Source: an uncultured Porphyromonadaceae bacterium (GTDB lineage: Bacteria; Bacteroidota; Bacteroidia; Bacteroidales; Muribaculaceae). From it: 5,431 nt of DNA. Below the pieces are notes generated by a model. The model saw only the letters and a program-made list of their open reading frames with translations. It had not been told where the DNA came from and did not search any database. How positions within the stretch are numbered: position 1 is the stretch's first letter; the number at the start of each line of letters is the position of its first letter. The translations under genes and the position numbers were made by a program. This document shows positions 1 to 5,431 of this stretch, piece by piece. The stretch lies in the NCBI GenBank assembly GCA_905212215.1, contig CAJMDR010000165.1, forward strand, positions 1 through 5,431. The letters run 5' to 3'.

Positions 1-8
1 AATAAGGT

Positions 9-752
9 ATGTTTCTCAATATAAGCCTGTGCGCAAAGGCATTTGCCGGTAATAAATGTACATGCAATATATGCGGCCACAGCTTCCGCCGTATGCGCCC
101 TGTCTATGGACGGCGTTGCGACGGAACTCCTTTTATAGCCGAAGACAGCGGTTTTACTTGCTGGAAGTGCATGTCCTATCCCAGAGCTCGTTCTCTTTGG
201 TTATGGCTTACCGGTCAGTTCGGCCTGCAAAAGAAGCCGGAATTAAAAATACTTCATGTGGCGCCGGAGAAGCCTTTGGCCGACAGGTTCCGTAGGATGC
301 AGAATGTCGATTATACGGCTATTGATAAAAAATGTCCCGGTTATCGCTATCCCGGATATGTCAAGGATGGTGATATTACGCAACTGGAGTTTGCGGATAA
401 TTCTTTCGACATGGTGATATGCAACCATGTGCTGGAACATATTAAAGATGACCGGTGTGCCATGCGAGAGCTGTATCGCGTATGCCGACCCGGCGGCACT
501 GCAATATTGATGGTGCCTATGGACCTTGACCGTTCCATTACGTTGGAGGAGCAAGCCGGAGAAGAACTCTCGCCTCGCGAACGTGAAGAAAAATTCGGCC
601 AGCGGGATCATGTCCGCATTTATGGACGGGATTATTTCGGTCGCCTTTCAAGTGTAGGCTTCAAAGTGGGACGTGTCACTTTTACGCCCGAAGAGACCCG
701 CCGATATTCCCTTTTGCCGGGCGAGGAGGTGGTGGTTGCCGTCAAAGCCTGA
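9..752 (+). CDS. Class I SAM-dependent methyltransferase with N-terminal zinc-ribbon-like motif
   Basis: This complete 247-residue protein is probably a cytoplasmic SAM-dependent methyltransferase of the Methyltransf_11 type; its substrate is unknown. Two CxxC pairs (C19/C22 and C51/C54) flank a basic stretch and look like a small zinc ribbon. The Rossmann core follows: a motif-I strand ILHVAPE (81-87), an acidic residue after strand 2 (AID, 104-106), GDIT (121-124), DNSFD (130-134), NHVLEH (139-144) and RPGG (160-163). A conserved-looking tail FGQRDHVRIYGRDY lies at 196-209. Motif I lacks the usual GxGxG; from memory, the HVAPE form is normal in this Bacteroidota subfamily. The ATG at 9 is the likely start because an in-frame TAA lies at 3-5; no clear Shine-Dalgarno is visible in the 8 bases available. 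A terminator follows about 60 bp downstream, so this is the last gene of its transcript. Relatives often sit near cell-surface polysaccharide genes, but nothing in this window links it to that role. The methyltransferase class is secure; the zinc site is inferred from cysteine spacing. Confidence 0.9.
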   Translation: MFLNISLCAKAFAGNKCTCNICGHSFRRMRPVYGRRCDGTPFIAEDSGFTCWKCMSYPRARSLWLWLTGQFGLQKKPELKILHVAPEKPLADRFRRMQNVDYTAIDKKCPGYRYPGYVKDGDITQLEFADNSFDMVICNHVLEHIKDDRCAMRELYRVCRPGGTAILMVPMDLDRSITLEEQAGEELSPREREEKFGQRDHVRIYGRDYFGRLSSVGFKVGRVTFTPEETRRYSLLPGEEVVVAVKA

Positions 753-756
753 AATA

Positions 757-769
757 TATAAGTCTTATA
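757..769. repeat. Small AT-rich palindrome just after the methyltransferase stop
   Basis: TATAAG and CTTATA form a perfect 6-bp inverted repeat around a single T, starting 4 bases after the methyltransferase stop codon. As RNA, a 1-base loop is impossible without opening the stem, and there is no T tract, so it is a weak terminator candidate. It may be a protein-binding palindrome or chance in AT-rich DNA. Confidence 0.3.
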
Positions 770-778
770 AAGAATTTA

Positions 779-805
779 TCCGACTGGTCCGATTCGTCCG
801 ATTAG
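779..805. repeat. Three tandem copies of a 9-bp unit, TCCGAYTNG
   Basis: Three consecutive 9-mers read TCCGACTGG, TCCGATTCG and TCCGATTAG, agreeing at six of nine positions; shorter TTAG echoes follow to about 814. The array lies between the methyltransferase stop and its terminator, so it would be in the 3' untranslated part of that transcript. Similar short TCCGACT-type tandem repeats occur between genes in Bacteroides-like genomes as I recall them; their role is unknown to me. Confidence 0.6.
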
Positions 806-814
806 TTAGTTTAG

Positions 815-859
815 TTGCCCCGATTGTATTTAATTTTAATCCGGGCAATAATATTTTTT
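815..859 (+). terminator. Rho-independent-type terminator after the methyltransferase gene
   Basis: The left arm TTGCCCCGATT (815-825) pairs with the right arm AATCCGGGCAA (838-848). This gives ten base pairs with one internal C/C mismatch and a 12-base loop. Six T residues follow at 854-859, after a short ATAATA-like spacer. The stem with its GC-rich block and T tract is a good intrinsic terminator for the methyltransferase transcript and would isolate it from the downstream gene. The loop is larger, and the T tract a little further from the stem, than in the best terminators. Confidence 0.75.
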
Positions 860-923
860 GTCTAAAAATCAATATGGCATTGAAAATCGCGCAAAAGTTT
901 AGTTGTTGACGTTTTGCAACATC

Positions 924-987
924 ATCCGGAGGTATAATTACAGTAGCATACTACGATTTTTGCCTCTGATTTTATCCGGAAATATAA
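924..987. repeat. Pair of direct repeats ATCCGGA(GG/AA)TATAA, 50 bp apart
   Basis: The 14-mers at 924-937 and 974-987 agree at 12 of 14 positions, differing only at the central GG versus AA. Their start-to-start distance is exactly 50 bp, close to five turns of B-DNA, so both would face the same side of the helix. They lie 117-180 bp upstream of the predicted -33 box of the large surface-protein gene. A regulator binding both sites is possible but not shown. The GGAGGT inside the first copy resembles a ribosome binding site, but no start codon follows it at a usable distance. Confidence 0.4.
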
Positions 988-992
988 GTCAG

Positions 993-1010
993 AGTTAAAC
1001 TGAAGTTAAA
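993..1010 (+). repeat. AGTTAAA direct repeat with 11-bp spacing
   Basis: AGTTAAA at 993-999 and 1004-1010 are separated by CTGA, giving an 11-bp repeat period. PhoB/OmpR-family response regulators are known to bind tandem half-sites with this period. The pair lies about 94 bp upstream of the predicted -33 box. The assignment as an operator is speculative, because AT-rich heptamers recur by chance. Confidence 0.25.
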
Positions 1011-1103
1011 AATAGTGCATAGTTTATCAATCCAAACAAGTGCTTTTTGCAAAGATAATCGCGTAAACAGGTTCATGGGGATTCTGACGTTTTGTGAACG
1101 TAT

Positions 1104-1135
1104 TTTGCGGTTATGAAAAATTTTTAATACCTTTG
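1104..1135 (+). promoter_or_regulatory. Bacteroidota sigma-ABfr-type promoter for the GLUG-repeat protein gene
   Basis: TTTG at 1104-1107 is the -33 element and TACCTTTG at 1128-1135 is the -7 element (consensus TAnnTTTG). The spacing between them is 20 bp, inside the 19-21 bp range known for Bacteroides primary promoters. Transcription would start near 1140-1145, giving a leader of about 70 nt before the ATG at 1213. The leader contains a weak GGTAA/TTACC hairpin (1145-1149 with 1163-1167). No Shine-Dalgarno is present before the start; the region is instead AT-rich, as is usual in this phylum. Confidence 0.8.
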
Positions 1136-1212
1136 GCCTCGAATGGTAAAGTGAGCTGTTCGTTACCGGCTTCATCCATCAAGCGAATAAACTAACTTAA
1201 TATCCAACTTTT

Positions 1213-1272
1213 ATGAGAAAAGCTTTGCTTGGCATCGTGGCTCTGGTACTGGGACTTCTTCCCGGCGCCGCC
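1213..1272 (+). other. Sec signal peptide of the GLUG-repeat protein
   Basis: Residues 1-20 have a short basic N-region (M-R-K), a hydrophobic core rich in L, V, A and I (4-16), and a P-G-A-A end typical of signal peptidase I sites. Cleavage is predicted between A20 and Q21. No cysteine follows the core, so this is not a lipoprotein signal and the protein is not expected to be lipid-anchored through its N-terminus. The protein should reach the periplasm and perhaps the cell surface. Confidence 0.85.
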
Positions 1273-4113
1273 CAGATGCAGCTACAGAAAGCGCCTCAGC
1301 GAGCAGGGAAAGCGACGATCTCTACCGCCTCTCCGCTCTCTTTGTCGTCGTTGCCCGGGCAACAACGCTATGGCGCACAACAGGAACAATGGTGGCAACG
1401 CACCACGCCTTCCTCAAGAGACGCTGTTGTAGGTAACTACATTCAGGACTCCTACAATAACGCACAGACAACCACCACTGTCACCGGCATGTATCAGATG
1501 TCGATTTCTGCCGGTACAGCAGCAGATCAGGTGGTAATCCGCAACATGTTCGGCGTGGGAGGCTCCTTGCAGGCCACCATCAACGCCGCCGACGGCACCC
1601 TCACCATCCCCTCCGGACAATTGGTCGGCACCATGGAGGATGGCTCCCAGATGTACCTTTATCTGGCGGACTTCAACGAGAATCATTATTTCAACAATCC
1701 CATGGTGGCCCGCATCTCCCCAAGAGGCATTATATATATGCCTCAGGCTCTGGTGGTGGTCACCGGTACGACCAACGGGCAGATTCGCTGCTACAGTGAC
1801 CAGCTCTACAAGATGAACGCCACCCAGACTGACTATTCGCTCTGGCTGGAAGGGGAGCAGAAGGTTCAGACTTATCCTGTGCACTTCTCACGCATCAACA
1901 ACGCGCAGATTCTTGTAAAGAACTTCTACGGAATGGGATATCCTGTCACCGGCAACATCGACACGGTGGGCAACATAGGATTCCCCTACACCCAGGTTGG
2001 CGTAGGAACGAACTCTTCAGGCACAAGGATTGTGGTCCGCAACTATAACGTCACCAACATCAACTACAACAATAATCCTCCCACACCTACCTGCAACAGC
2101 TCTGCGACTCCGGCACAGTTCGTTGCCGACAGCATCGTTACCGGTCCTTACTGTGTGGCAGGCTCCACTTCCTCGAACCGCGTCGACTTAGTGCTGAAAT
2201 CCGTCATCAAGGTTCAGCCAGCCGATGCCTTCAAACCTCTCAACACCGCCTTTACCCTTCCGGGCAGCGGTACAAAGGAAGACCCTTACCGTGTGGCAAC
2301 AGCCCAGGACCTTCTCACTCTTTCACGCGCTACAAACTATAATGTAGGCCTGCAGAAAACAGTAAGCGGCACCAAGTGCATCTTCCCCGACGCATACTTC
2401 GTGCAGACGGCCGACATCGACATGAGCGATGTGGAGAACTTCGAGCCTGTCTGTGCCATCGACCAGTGGGGATGGGGCGGCAATTACGACGGTCAGGGAC
2501 ACACCATCTCCAACCTTACCGTAAAACAGAGCCGCGGCAATAGCTATCGTGCCGGTCTCTTCGGTGAAATCTCACTCTTCGGTTCCGTGCGCAACCTTAA
2601 GCTCGTAAATCCCGATGTTTCTTCGGCCAACGGCTTCGTAGGCACAGTGTGCGGCCGCTCTTACGGCACCATAGAGAATGTACAGGCTGAAAACGCAAAG
2701 GTGTTGATGGACAACATCAGTTCCTCGTATTGTGGCGGTATCACCGGCTATGTAATCAATAATGGCAAAGTAGAAGACTGCACCGTGAGTGGTTCCGTGA
2801 AAGGCAATAACTTCGTGGGCGGCATCGCCGGAAACAACAACGGTGCCAAGGTGCGCCGTTGCATTGTTACAGCAACCATAGAACGCACTCCCGGCAACGA
2901 GGATTCCCCCAGCATAGGTGGTATCCAGGGTACTTTCACCCGCGACACCGCAATGATCGAGGACTGTGTCTTTGCTGGCAACATCATTCTTATCGGCAAT
3001 GAGGAAGTGGGCGGCATCCTCGGCGAGTCTACCGGCAAGGGTGAAGTAAACCGTTGCTGGTTCGCAGGTCAGATCATGCACCGCGGCTCTTCCTCTTCCA
3101 CGGCTGACATAGGCGGCATTGTCGGCACTGCAAAAGATGTCAAGATCAACGACTGTCTCAGCACAGGTATCGTGCAGAGCTACATGACTCCTAACGCAGG
3201 TGGCATAGCAGGCGTAATGTCAGGTCAGGCTGCAGTGAAAGGCTCGCTGATGACCGGTACGGTAATGGTGAGCGGTGATGTACGCGGCAACGAAATAGCC
3301 GCAGCAGTCGCCGAAGGCTGTACCATTTCCGATTCTTACTTCGACAAGCAGACTGTATTCAACGGAGGCACCGAGCATGGCATGCTCACCACCGACCTCA
3401 TCTCCGGTCAGCTCCCCGCAGGATTCAACGCAGAGGCATGGGACCTCGCCGCAGGTAAATATCCTATGCTGAAACGTTTCATCGGCCATGAACGCGCCGC
3501 ACTCGACCGCGTACCCATGATGCTCGCAAACAATGAGAACATACGCGGCATTCGCAGCGCCTTCACACTCGGCAGCGCCAACGGCGTGACATGGCATTTC
3601 TTCCATAACGGCCGCTATGCCGACGAGGGCAACGGCCTCAAGATCAACGGTAATAACGTTACTGTTACCGCAACCACTCTGACTTCCGACACCATCGTGG
3701 CTCTCAGTGGAAATTACTTCCGCATGATTCCAGTCAAGGTGACTCCGAGAGAATTCGACGGCGACGGCACTCAGGCATCCCCCTACATCATCCGTAACAA
3801 GGCAGACCTGGACCGTGTGTTCAAGGCTGTAGACGTTGACCTCTTTGACTACGAAGGCACTTACTTCCGTCTGGAAGGCGACATCGACTTCGCCGGAGTG
3901 ACTAATTTCGGAGGTTATTCGCACAACGCTCCCGCCTATGCCTTCAACGGCGTACTCGACGGCAACGGACACCACATCAAGAACCTTAAGCTCGCTGTTC
4001 CGCAGAACAGCTCGGCTATTGGCTGTCTGTTCATGTTCACCGGCAAAAAGTCGGTCATCAAGAACCTCATCATCGACTCCAGCTGCGAATTCAACGGCGG
4101 CAGCAATGTTTAG
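1213..4113 (+). CDS. Large secreted GLUG-repeat protein, N-terminal part (frame ends at an internal frameshift)
   Basis: The reading frame gives 966 residues, but this is only the first part of a longer protein. A Sec signal peptide (residues 1-20) is followed by a low-complexity S/T/Q-rich stretch (about 22-70), a beta-rich region (about 72-345), GLUG module 1 (351-756), a linker (757-849), and the start of module 2 (850 onward). GLUG motifs in module 1 include CGGITG (507-512), VGGIAG (535-540), IGGIQG (568-573), VGGILG (599-604), IGGIVG (633-638) and AGGIAG (662-667). Such repeats probably stack as a beta-helix-like rod, as in known surface-exposed or adhesive proteins. The ATG at 1213 is chosen because it begins the signal peptide and an in-frame TAA lies at 1198-1200. 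The TAG at 4111-4113 cuts through module 2, whose motifs continue in the -1 frame, so the natural end is not the true C-terminus. No enzyme motif was seen. Ligand, anchoring and secretion route after Sec are unknown, because the C-terminus is outside the window. Confidence 0.85.
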   Translation: MRKALLGIVALVLGLLPGAAQMQLQKAPQRAGKATISTASPLSLSSLPGQQRYGAQQEQWWQRTTPSSRDAVVGNYIQDSYNNAQTTTTVTGMYQMSISAGTAADQVVIRNMFGVGGSLQATINAADGTLTIPSGQLVGTMEDGSQMYLYLADFNENHYFNNPMVARISPRGIIYMPQALVVVTGTTNGQIRCYSDQLYKMNATQTDYSLWLEGEQKVQTYPVHFSRINNAQILVKNFYGMGYPVTGNIDTVGNIGFPYTQVGVGTNSSGTRIVVRNYNVTNINYNNNPPTPTCNSSATPAQFVADSIVTGPYCVAGSTSSNRVDLVLKSVIKVQPADAFKPLNTAFTLPGSGTKEDPYRVATAQDLLTLSRATNYNVGLQKTVSGTKCIFPDAYFVQTADIDMSDVENFEPVCAIDQWGWGGNYDGQGHTISNLTVKQSRGNSYRAGLFGEISLFGSVRNLKLVNPDVSSANGFVGTVCGRSYGTIENVQAENAKVLMDNISSSYCGGITGYVINNGKVEDCTVSGSVKGNNFVGGIAGNNNGAKVRRCIVTATIERTPGNEDSPSIGGIQGTFTRDTAMIEDCVFAGNIILIGNEEVGGILGESTGKGEVNRCWFAGQIMHRGSSSSTADIGGIVGTAKDVKINDCLSTGIVQSYMTPNAGGIAGVMSGQAAVKGSLMTGTVMVSGDVRGNEIAAAVAEGCTISDSYFDKQTVFNGGTEHGMLTTDLISGQLPAGFNAEAWDLAAGKYPMLKRFIGHERAALDRVPMMLANNENIRGIRSAFTLGSANGVTWHFFHNGRYADEGNGLKINGNNVTVTATTLTSDTIVALSGNYFRMIPVKVTPREFDGDGTQASPYIIRNKADLDRVFKAVDVDLFDYEGTYFRLEGDIDFAGVTNFGGYSHNAPAYAFNGVLDGNGHHIKNLKLAVPQNSSAIGCLFMFTGKKSVIKNLIIDSSCEFNGGSNV
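1426..2247 (+). other. Beta-rich N-terminal region with a degenerate internal duplication
   Basis: Residues about 72-345 of the GLUG-repeat protein show alternating hydrophobic, strand-like patterns and no GLUG motif. Two segments resemble each other. Copy A (residues 107-139, positions 1531-1629) has IRNMFGVGG followed by ATINAADGTLTIPS and ends QLVG. Copy B (233-263, positions 1909-2001) has VKNFYGMGY followed by GNIDTVGNIGFPY and ends TQVG. From memory, similar segments occur at the N-termini of other Bacteroidales secreted proteins as calycin-like beta domains; I cannot confirm the fold here. The role may be structural or binding. Confidence 0.5.
2263..3480 (+). repeat. GLUG module 1 (complete)
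   Basis: The module covers residues 351-756. It opens with GSGTKEDPY (351-359) and then a DIDM-type strand; DGQGHTI begins at about residue 426. About eight GLUG-type repeats of 25-35 residues follow, each with a small glycine-rich turn and a later cysteine- or asparagine-containing strand. It closes with YFDKQ (from 709), a GMLTTDLISG segment and GKYPMLKRF ending at 756. The order of motifs matches module 2 and the start of module 3, so the protein grew by duplication of a unit of roughly 1.3-1.5 kb. Several repeats carry a C in the same place (for example EDC, RRC, NRC, NDC), which may line up along the rod. Confidence 0.75.
3481..3759 (+). repeat. Inter-module linker 1, probably an Ig-like beta domain
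   Basis: Ninety-three residues (757-849) separate the KYPMLK end of module 1 from the GDGT entry of module 2. The stretch is beta-strand-like and has no GLUG motif. Its second half reads GLKINGNNVTV, then DTIVALSGNY, then MIPVKVTP. The linker after module 2 has nearly the same length and a matching pattern (FSVVDGKTL, DTLRLASADGSY, MNVPLFATP). This suggests a duplicated spacer domain that travels with each module. The Ig-like label is inference from strand pattern and position. Confidence 0.5.
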
Positions 4114-4793
4114 CCGTTATTACCGCTTCCTACGGTCTGGTGGAGAACATTGTCAATTTGGCTAACGTAACGGCTCAGGACAACTTCGCGGCCGGTATCG
4201 TATCGCAGCTTTATGCTGACTCCAAGGTGCTGAACTGCTTCAATGCCGGTACCATCCGCGGCGGACACCGCAATGTAGGCGGCATCGTTGCCGCTGCACA
4301 GAGAGGCTCCTTCATCGAGGGTTGCCAGAACTCCGGTAACGTAATAGCGGCGCAGGGTCCCTACAACGAGGATCCCACCGATGTTATTTATGTCGGCGGT
4401 ATAGTAGGTGACTCGGAAGGCACCGTAAAGGATTGCCTCAACCAGGGCATGATCATGAGCTACGCTCATTCGGGCGGTATAGCAGGCTCCTATACCGGCG
4501 GAGAGGAAAACCACATGACAGGCTGCGTCAATACCGGCGTAGTGGTTGAAGGCACCTCCAACTCCACCCGTGGCGCGGTGATCGGCTCCGGTTATTCCGT
4601 AACCACCGGCGACCGCGTTAAGAACTGCTTCTTCGATTCACAGATGGCTTATCATTCGGCAGCTGACAACACAACTCTCGTCGGCACGAAGGGCATGACA
4701 ACTTCCGCTCTCGTTTCCGGCAACGCCATAGAGGGCCTCGATGCCGCACTGTGGCAGTTCGAGAAAGGCAAATATCCCGTGCTGAAGGCATTC
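3760..4793 (+). repeat. GLUG module 2, interrupted by a frameshift
   Basis: The module opens with GDGTQASPY (from residue 850) and contains a GDIDF strand and DGNGHHI (916-922). Its frame changes at about 4110-4113. In the -1 frame it continues with VGGIVA (from 4275), VGGIVG (from 4392) and SGGIAG (from 4470), then FFDSQ (from 4629), GMTTSALVSG and GKYPVLKAF ending at 4793. It has about five GLUG-type repeats, fewer than module 1, which accounts for its shorter length. The motif order matches module 1 once the frame is corrected. Confidence 0.75.
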
Positions 4794-5431
4794 GCCGCAC
4801 AGCCCGCATCGCAGTGGTATGCCGCCACTCATGTTGACTTCGTCGAGACTCCCCGTTTGGAAAGCCGCTTCGACAAGCGTCATGACGCCGCCATAACCGC
4901 TCCGCAGGGAACGAAGATTACTCTGGACAAGGGTACTGACTTCTCCGTTGTCGACGGCAAGACTCTGCGTCACACTGAATCGAAAGAAGTGGCAGTCGAC
5001 ACTCTGCGCCTGGCTTCGGCAGACGGCAGCTATTCAATGAATGTGCCTCTGTTCGCCACCCCGCGTCTGCTGGCTAACGGCGAAGGTACGGAAGCAAATC
5101 CCTGGATCATCAACAATGCCAACGACTGGAACACGCTGGCATTCTACAGCAACCAGTATCAGAAAGGATTCGACAGCGAATACTTCCGCATTGGTGCCGA
5201 CCTGGACTTCTCCAACGGCTTCGAGACTATCTGTCTTGGCTCAAACGCTTATTTCAACGGCATCATCGACGGTAACGGAAAAACCATCCGTAACCTTAAG
5301 ACGGAATATGACGCCGACACCCAGAAGTACATCGGCCTCATCGGTTCCGGCGGCGCCAACGCCAAAGTGTTCAACCTTCCCATCGATTCGACCTGTAACT
5401 TCATAGGCAACCAGTATGTAGGTGCCGTAGC
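4110..5431 (+). CDS. Continuation of the GLUG-repeat protein in the -1 frame (partial, no stop in window)
   Basis: Reading in codons from 4110 gives about 440 uninterrupted codons to the window edge. They complete module 2, then give linker 2 and the start of module 3. There is no signal peptide and no start codon at the junction; the ATG at 4106 is in a third frame. This is therefore not an independent gene but the rest of the protein begun at 1213. Corrected by one base, the protein would exceed 1,400 residues within this window and go on further. The lack of any second stop or decay in this segment argues that the gene is functional in close relatives, or that the break is an assembly error. 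The anchor or sorting domain that would settle its location should lie to the right of the window. Confidence 0.8.
4794..5075 (+). repeat. Inter-module linker 2, probably an Ig-like beta domain
   Basis: Ninety-four codons lie between KYPVLKAF of module 2 and the NGEGT entry of module 3, against 93 in linker 1. It carries HVDFVETPRL near its start and alternating strand-like segments TKITLDKG, FSVVDGKTL, VAVDTLRLAS and SMNVPLFATP. The last three parallel the final segments of linker 1. Overall identity between the two linkers is low by eye, so the duplication is old or the sequence is under weak constraint. Confidence 0.5.
5076..5431 (+). repeat. GLUG module 3, start only
   Basis: The module begins NGEGTEANPW (from 5076), followed by an aromatic-rich helix-like stretch (NDWNTLAFYS), YFRIGADLDF, and DGNGKTIRNLK starting at 5268. 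DSTCNF and then YVGAVA come at the right edge. The last part aligns with the frameshift region of module 2 (DSSCEF, then NV, break, AVITA) and gives the reference for judging that break. The rest of the module lies outside the window. Confidence 0.7.

Larger units (their letters stand above)
753..1212 (+). other. AT-rich intergenic region with terminator, short repeats and promoter
   Basis: This 460-bp gap has no convincing gene on either strand; its few open frames are short and lack family motifs. In order it holds a small palindrome (757-769), a 9-bp tandem repeat (779-805), a stem-loop terminator (815-859), paired ATCCGGA direct repeats (924-937 and 974-987), an 11-bp-spaced AGTTAAA pair (993-1010), a repeated TGACGTTTTG 10-mer (907-916 and 1085-1094) and a Bacteroidota promoter (1104-1135). 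The length and the number of repeats suggest that transcription of the downstream surface-protein gene is regulated; that is inference. Confidence 0.7.

Noticed and set aside
673..909. 78-codon + strand frame crossing the methyltransferase end and intergenic region
   Set aside because: It begins inside the methyltransferase gene in another frame and runs through the tandem repeat and the terminator; the product has no motif. The short ATG frame within it (874-909, 11 codons) is too small to support.
928..933. GGAGGT as a ribosome binding site
   Set aside because: No start codon with a usable open frame follows within the normal distance, and this phylum rarely relies on such sites.
1050..1057. 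CAAAGATA, a minus-strand TAnnTTTG -7 box
   Set aside because: No TTTG -33 element lies 19-21 bp upstream on the minus strand, and no minus-strand gene follows.
972..1175. 67-codon minus-strand frame in the intergenic region
   Set aside because: It would cross the promoter and the direct repeats, has no clear ribosome binding context, and shows no recognisable product.
3220..3975. 251-codon open frame on the minus strand inside the GLUG-repeat gene
   Set aside because: It lies entirely antisense to a coding region with clear repeat motifs and strong codon bias. Its product shows no recognisable family motif, so it is a shadow of the + strand gene. The same applies to the minus-strand frames at 1414-1884, 2572-3081, 4110-4514 and 4638-4973.
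4104..4113. Programmed -1 ribosomal frameshift at CAATGTTTAG
   Set aside because: The codons AAT GTT would re-pair as CAA TGT, which is not an X-XXY-YYZ slippery site, and no strong downstream structure was evident by eye.
5041..5406. 121-codon + strand open frame at the right end
   Set aside because: It overlaps the frame that carries module 3 motifs and has a compositionally biased S/T/P/R-rich product, as expected for an out-of-frame reading.
1..5431. tRNA, rRNA, CRISPR array, insertion sequence or defence system
   Set aside because: No cloverleaf, regularly spaced direct repeats with unique spacers, transposase motifs, terminal inverted repeats or nuclease/helicase motifs were seen on either strand.

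Overview
The window looks like chromosomal DNA of a member of the Bacteroidales. It holds a Bacteroidota-type promoter (TTTG, 20 bp, TAnnTTTG), and neither start codon has a clear Shine-Dalgarno sequence. It also encodes a very large secreted GLUG-repeat protein of a kind common in gut Bacteroidales. The genus cannot be fixed from the sequence alone; a Muribaculaceae- or Bacteroidaceae-like gut species would fit.

Layout, all on the + strand. (1) Positions 9-752 encode a complete SAM-dependent methyltransferase with an N-terminal CxxC...CxxC zinc-ribbon-like element. (2) Positions 753-1212 are an AT-rich intergenic region. It holds a 9-bp tandem repeat, a strong stem-loop terminator with a T tract (815-859), two sets of short direct repeats, and a good Bacteroidota promoter (1104-1135) about 77 bp before the next start codon. 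The two genes are therefore probably separate transcription units despite sharing direction. (3) From 1213 to the right edge runs one very large gene for an exported repeat protein. It has a Sec signal peptide, a beta-rich N-terminal region with a degenerate internal duplication, and then at least three long modules. Each module opens with a G-x-G-T-x-x-x-P-[YW] entry motif and a DG[NQ]G[HK]xI motif. The two modules seen to their ends continue with GLUG-type repeats ([VIASC]GGIxG) and close on a KYPxLK motif. Linkers of about 93 residues, probably Ig-like, separate the modules.

The large gene is interrupted: its frame meets TAG at 4111-4113 in the middle of module 2. The same module continues without a break in the -1 frame from 4110 to the window edge (about 440 codons, no stop). 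Comparison with module 3 places a single-base loss (or a 2-base gain) at about 4110-4113. This is either a sequencing or assembly error or a very recent mutation, because no other damage is visible.

I found no mobile element, CRISPR array, RNA gene or defence system. The most useful points are the frameshift, the modular architecture of the secreted protein, and the repeat-rich upstream region that may regulate it.
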